A DNA stretch of 38,942 nt from Bacillota bacterium (GTDB lineage Bacteria; Bacillota; Limnochordia; DTU087): positions 1 to 38,942 of the forward strand of contig JAAYRF010000047.1 of the NCBI GenBank assembly GCA_012518905.1. The letters run 5' to 3'. Of the stretch, positions 35,556 through 38,942 are shown one piece after another. Positions within the stretch are counted from its first letter, which is position 1. Each line of letters starts with the position of its first letter. The translations under genes were made by a program, and so were the position numbers. Under the pieces are notes generated by a model. That model saw nothing but the letters and a program-made list of their open reading frames with translations, was not told the DNA's origin and ran no database searches.

Positions 35556-36832
35556 CCCAAGCACCCCTTTCCCATTATTGCCTCCGGGCTGGTAATCCGG
35601 CCAGCAATGGCGGAAGCTGCGGCCACCGCCGGGCTGCTTAAGTAGACTTCGCTTTCCGGATGTCCCATACGTCCCACGAAGTTTCGATTAGTGGTTGCCA
35701 AGGCTCGCTCACCTTTAGCCAAGACTCCCATGTGACCTCCAAGACAAGGACCGCAAGTGGGGGTACTCACCGCTGCTCCCGCAGCGACAAAGATATCCAA
35801 GAGCCCTTCCCGCAAGGCTTCCCGGTAAATTGCCTGGGTGCCGGGGAAAATGATCAACCGCACATGTGAAGCCACCTGTCTGCCAGCCAAGATGCTAGCT
35901 GCCACCCGCAGATCTTCCATGCGTCCATTGGTGCAAGAGCCGATCACCACCTGATCGATGGTCACATCAGCTACATCACTGATACCCCGAGTGTTTTCTG
36001 GTAGATGAGGAAAAGCCACTTGCGGTTCGATTTCGCTGACATTGATTTCTATAATGTCGGCATAGTCCGCATCGGCACAACTGGTGTAGAACTTGTAAGA
36101 ACGCCGAGCCCGAGCTTTAACGTACTCGTCAGTGATGGCATCGGGGATGAAGACCCCGTTCTTGGCCCCTGCTTCAATGGCCATATTGGCCATGGTAAAG
36201 CGGCTATCTTGAGAAAGCCCTGCGACGGTTTCGCCGGCAAACTCCATGGCCATATAGCGGGCGCCGTCTACTCCAATCCGGCCAATGGTATGCAAGATCA
36301 AGTCTTTCCCACTGACCCAAGGCCTGGGCTTGCCGTAATAAATGAGTCGCAGGGTGGCAGGCACCCTAAACCAAGCTTCACCGGTAGCCATGGCCGCAGC
36401 CATGTCCGTACTGCCCACACCGGTAGCAAAGGCACCCAGGGCCCCATAGGTGCACGTATGGGAATCTGCCCCAATCACCACATCACCCGGCAGAACTAGA
36501 CCCAGTTCAGGGAGAAGGCAATGCTCAATACCCATTCGCCCAATCTCAAAGTAGTTGGTGATACCGTGGCGTTGGGCAAATTCCCGCATGATCTTTACCT
36601 GCTCCGCCGACTTAATGTCCTTATTCGGAGTGAAATGATCTGGTACCAGCGCTATCTTATCGGGGTCAAATACGGTCTTTACCCCAATGCGCTCAAACTC
36701 CTGAATGGCCAAGGGAGCAGTCACATCATTGCCCAAGATCATGTCTACCGGAATGCTGATCAATTCACCGGCTCGCACCTCGTCTTTCCCAGCATGGGCT
36801 GCTAGGATCTTCTCTGTAATGGTCATGCCCAT
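35552..36832 (-). CDS. leuC: 3-isopropylmalate dehydratase large subunit
   Basis: LeuC is the iron-sulfur aconitase-family subunit of isopropylmalate isomerase. The 426-aa protein belongs to the shorter LeuC class that pairs with the 170-aa LeuD. Cluster cysteines are visible in [12 protein letters not shown] and [14 protein letters not shown]. Other motifs are [23 protein letters not shown] and [23 protein letters not shown] 36832 is 8 bases after GGGGAGG and 3 bases past the leuA stop. Confidence 0.98.
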   Translation of the reverse strand: MGMTITEKILAAHAGKDEVRAGELISIPVDMILGNDVTAPLAIQEFERIGVKTVFDPDKIALVPDHFTPNKDIKSAEQVKIMREFAQRHGITNYFEIGRMGIEHCLLPELGLVLPGDVVIGADSHTCTYGALGAFATGVGSTDMAAAMATGEAWFRVPATLRLIYYGKPRPWVSGKDLILHTIGRIGVDGARYMAMEFAGETVAGLSQDSRFTMANMAIEAGAKNGVFIPDAITDEYVKARARRSYKFYTSCADADYADIIEINVSEIEPQVAFPHLPENTRGISDVADVTIDQVVIGSCTNGRMEDLRVAASILAGRQVASHVRLIIFPGTQAIYREALREGLLDIFVAAGAAVSTPTCGPCLGGHMGVLAKGERALATTNRNFVGRMGHPESEVYLSSPAVAAASAIAGRITSPEAIMGKGCLG

Positions 36833-36835
36833 ACT

Positions 36836-38383
36836 CTAAACCTCCCCTTCTATTGCCACAGGGCTCTTTGGGCTCTCACCTTGTTCATAGACTAACTTGT
36901 TAAGAGCATGGACATAGGCCTTGGCGCTAGCTTCAATCACATCAGTGCTCATCCCCCGGCCAACATAGTCAGAACCGTTACTGGTAATGCGCACGGTAAC
37001 TTCGCCCAAGGCGTCCTTGCCGCCGGTGACGGCCCTTAATGCATAACTTTGCAGTTGCACCATGATACCGCTAGCCCGATCTATCGCCCTATAGACAGCA
37101 TCGATGGGTCCGGCTCCGCAAGCCGCTTCCTCGACTACAACTTCACCCCGCAGCAAACGCACCGTAGCTGTAGGCACCGTGGAATTGCCACTGGAAACAT
37201 GGATGTAGTCCAAAACGAAGCTTTCCGGGACAGCTATCAGGTCTTCCTTTAGCAGAGCCTCCAAATCACGGTCAGAGATCTCCTTTTTCTTATCGGCCAG
37301 ACTAATGAACCTCTCAAATGCCTTCTCCAACTCGATCTCCGTGAGATGATAGCCCATCTCCTTGAGCTTCTCCCGAAAGGCATGCCGGCCAGAGTGCTTC
37401 CCCAGCACTAACCGGCTCTGATGTAATCCAATGGACTGGGGTGTCATGATCTCATAGGTAGAAGGAGCCTTGAGAAATCCATCTTGGTGAATACCCGATT
37501 CATGAGCGAAGGCATTGGCACCGACAATAGCCTTATTGGGCTGTACCGATATACCGGTCAGAACGCTGACCAAGTGACTGGTCCTGTAGATATGCTCTGT
37601 CACGATTTTGGTCTCTAGGCCATAGGTATCTTGTCGAGTAGCCAAGGCCATCACGATCTCTTCTAAGGAAGCATTGCCGGCCCTTTCCCCCAGGCCATTT
37701 ATGGTGCACTCCACTTGTGTAGCGCCGGCTTGTAAAGCGGCTAAGGAGTTGGCTACGGCTAAACCTAGATCATTATGGCAGTGAACACTTAGCTGACACC
37801 TATGGATCTCAGGAACACTATCTTTCAAGTACTGAATAAGCCTTCGGTATTCCTCCGGAGTCGTATACCCTACTGTATCAGGGACATTGATGCGAGTGGC
37901 ACCGGCTTCAATCACCGCGGCAAGGATCTCGGCCAAGAAGACCCAATCACTGCGGGTAGCATCTTCAGCTGAAAACTCTACATCGTCAGCGAACCCGCGG
38001 GCATGAGCCACAGCCTCAATCGCCATTTGCATAACCTGATTTGGTCTTTTGCGAAGCTTATACTCCATGTGAATAGGCGACGTAGCAATAAAGGTATGGA
38101 TCAATGGCTGCTTGGCTTGCTTAAGGGCAGCAGCCGCGGCCTTTATGTCCTTGGCGGTTGCCCGAGCCAAAGCAGCAATAGCGGGTCCCTCAATCTCAGC
38201 GGCGATAGCTGCGGTAGCCTCAAAATCTCCCGGCGATGCCACGGGAAATCCAGCTTCTATCACGTCAACTTGCAGCTTGGCTAACTGTCGTGCGATCTCT
38301 AACTTTTCCTCCACACTAAGGCTAATGCCCGGCGTTTGTTCGCCATCTCGCAACGTTGTATCGAAGATATAAACCCGTGACAT
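36836..38383 (-). CDS. leuA: 2-isopropylmalate synthase
   Basis: LeuA condenses acetyl-CoA with 2-ketoisovalerate, the first committed step to leucine. The 515-aa protein has [21 protein letters not shown], the [17 protein letters not shown] metal motif, [37 protein letters not shown] and a C-terminal LeuA allosteric domain (about 380-505), so leucine feedback is likely. ATG 38383 has AGGGGGG 5 bases upstream. It follows ilvC by 58 bases. Confidence 0.98.
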   Translation of the reverse strand: MSRVYIFDTTLRDGEQTPGISLSVEEKLEIARQLAKLQVDVIEAGFPVASPGDFEATAAIAAEIEGPAIAALARATAKDIKAAAAALKQAKQPLIHTFIATSPIHMEYKLRKRPNQVMQMAIEAVAHARGFADDVEFSAEDATRSDWVFLAEILAAVIEAGATRINVPDTVGYTTPEEYRRLIQYLKDSVPEIHRCQLSVHCHNDLGLAVANSLAALQAGATQVECTINGLGERAGNASLEEIVMALATRQDTYGLETKIVTEHIYRTSHLVSVLTGISVQPNKAIVGANAFAHESGIHQDGFLKAPSTYEIMTPQSIGLHQSRLVLGKHSGRHAFREKLKEMGYHLTEIELEKAFERFISLADKKKEISDRDLEALLKEDLIAVPESFVLDYIHVSSGNSTVPTATVRLLRGEVVVEEAACGAGPIDAVYRAIDRASGIMVQLQSYALRAVTGGKDALGEVTVRITSNGSDYVGRGMSTDVIEASAKAYVHALNKLVYEQGESPKSPVAIEGEV

Positions 38384-38441
38384 ACTAACCCCCCTAAAAA
38401 GAGCTGCTTACCTAGATGGTGCTGGAGCCTGGTCTTGTTTC

Positions 38442-38942
<501 letters not shown>

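Overview
This window is chromosomal housekeeping sequence from a Gram-positive, probably endospore-forming bacterium of the Bacillota. The gene order cggR-gap-pgk-tpiA-gpmI-eno-secG, WhiA, RapZ/YvcK, AcpS/Nnr/Alr, a CotS-like kinase and strong purine-rich Shine-Dalgarno (SD) sites all point there. Many genes start at TTG or GTG. GC content looks close to 50%. A deep-branching clostridial or limnochordial lineage would fit, but I cannot place it further from sequence alone. I see no IS element, phage gene, CRISPR array, tRNA or rRNA. No gap without a gene exceeds about 300 bases.

Layout. (1) 10-2546, minus: secF, secD and secG. A near-perfect promoter precedes secD, and secG has its own promoter and terminator. 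(2) 2678-9843, minus: a complete central glycolytic operon, cggR-gap-pgk-tpiA-gpmI-eno. A match to the CggR operator lies upstream of cggR, and hairpins separate cggR/gap and gap/pgk. (3) 10102-14253: whiA on minus, and a PHP-domain phosphoesterase, rapZ and yvcK/glmR on plus. (4) 14266-16214, minus: nagA-nagB. (5) 16443-18859, plus: a DUF4912 protein and a GH57 alpha-glucan branching enzyme. (6) 18909-32198, minus: a tightly packed run of about 13 kb. In transcription order it holds an L,D-transpeptidase, a membrane-anchored solute-binding-like protein, glmM, acpS, nnr, alr, a glucodextranase-C-like surface protein, a possible 62-aa gene, a CotS/APH-like kinase, a GT4 glucan-synthase-like transferase and a nucleotidyltransferase fused to a decayed phosphomannomutase. 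(7) 32389-38942, minus: ilvC(partial)-leuA-leuC-leuD-leuB-cimA for branched-chain amino acids.

How it fits together. Glycolysis is controlled by CggR, which senses fructose-1,6-bisphosphate in B. subtilis. RapZ, YvcK/GlmR, NagB, NagA and GlmM all act around glucosamine-6-phosphate, so part of the window forms an amino-sugar and cell-wall precursor neighbourhood, continued by Alr and the L,D-transpeptidase. The DUF4912, GH57, GT4, nucleotidyltransferase and kinase genes look like one glycogen-like or surface alpha-glucan pathway split over two converging units.

The points most worth following up are the CggR operator, the decayed mutase domain in the nucleotidyltransferase fusion, the candidate glucan pathway, two adjacent genes (whiA and cggR) whose SD sites are separated from the start codon by a hairpin, and several unannotated small ORFs.
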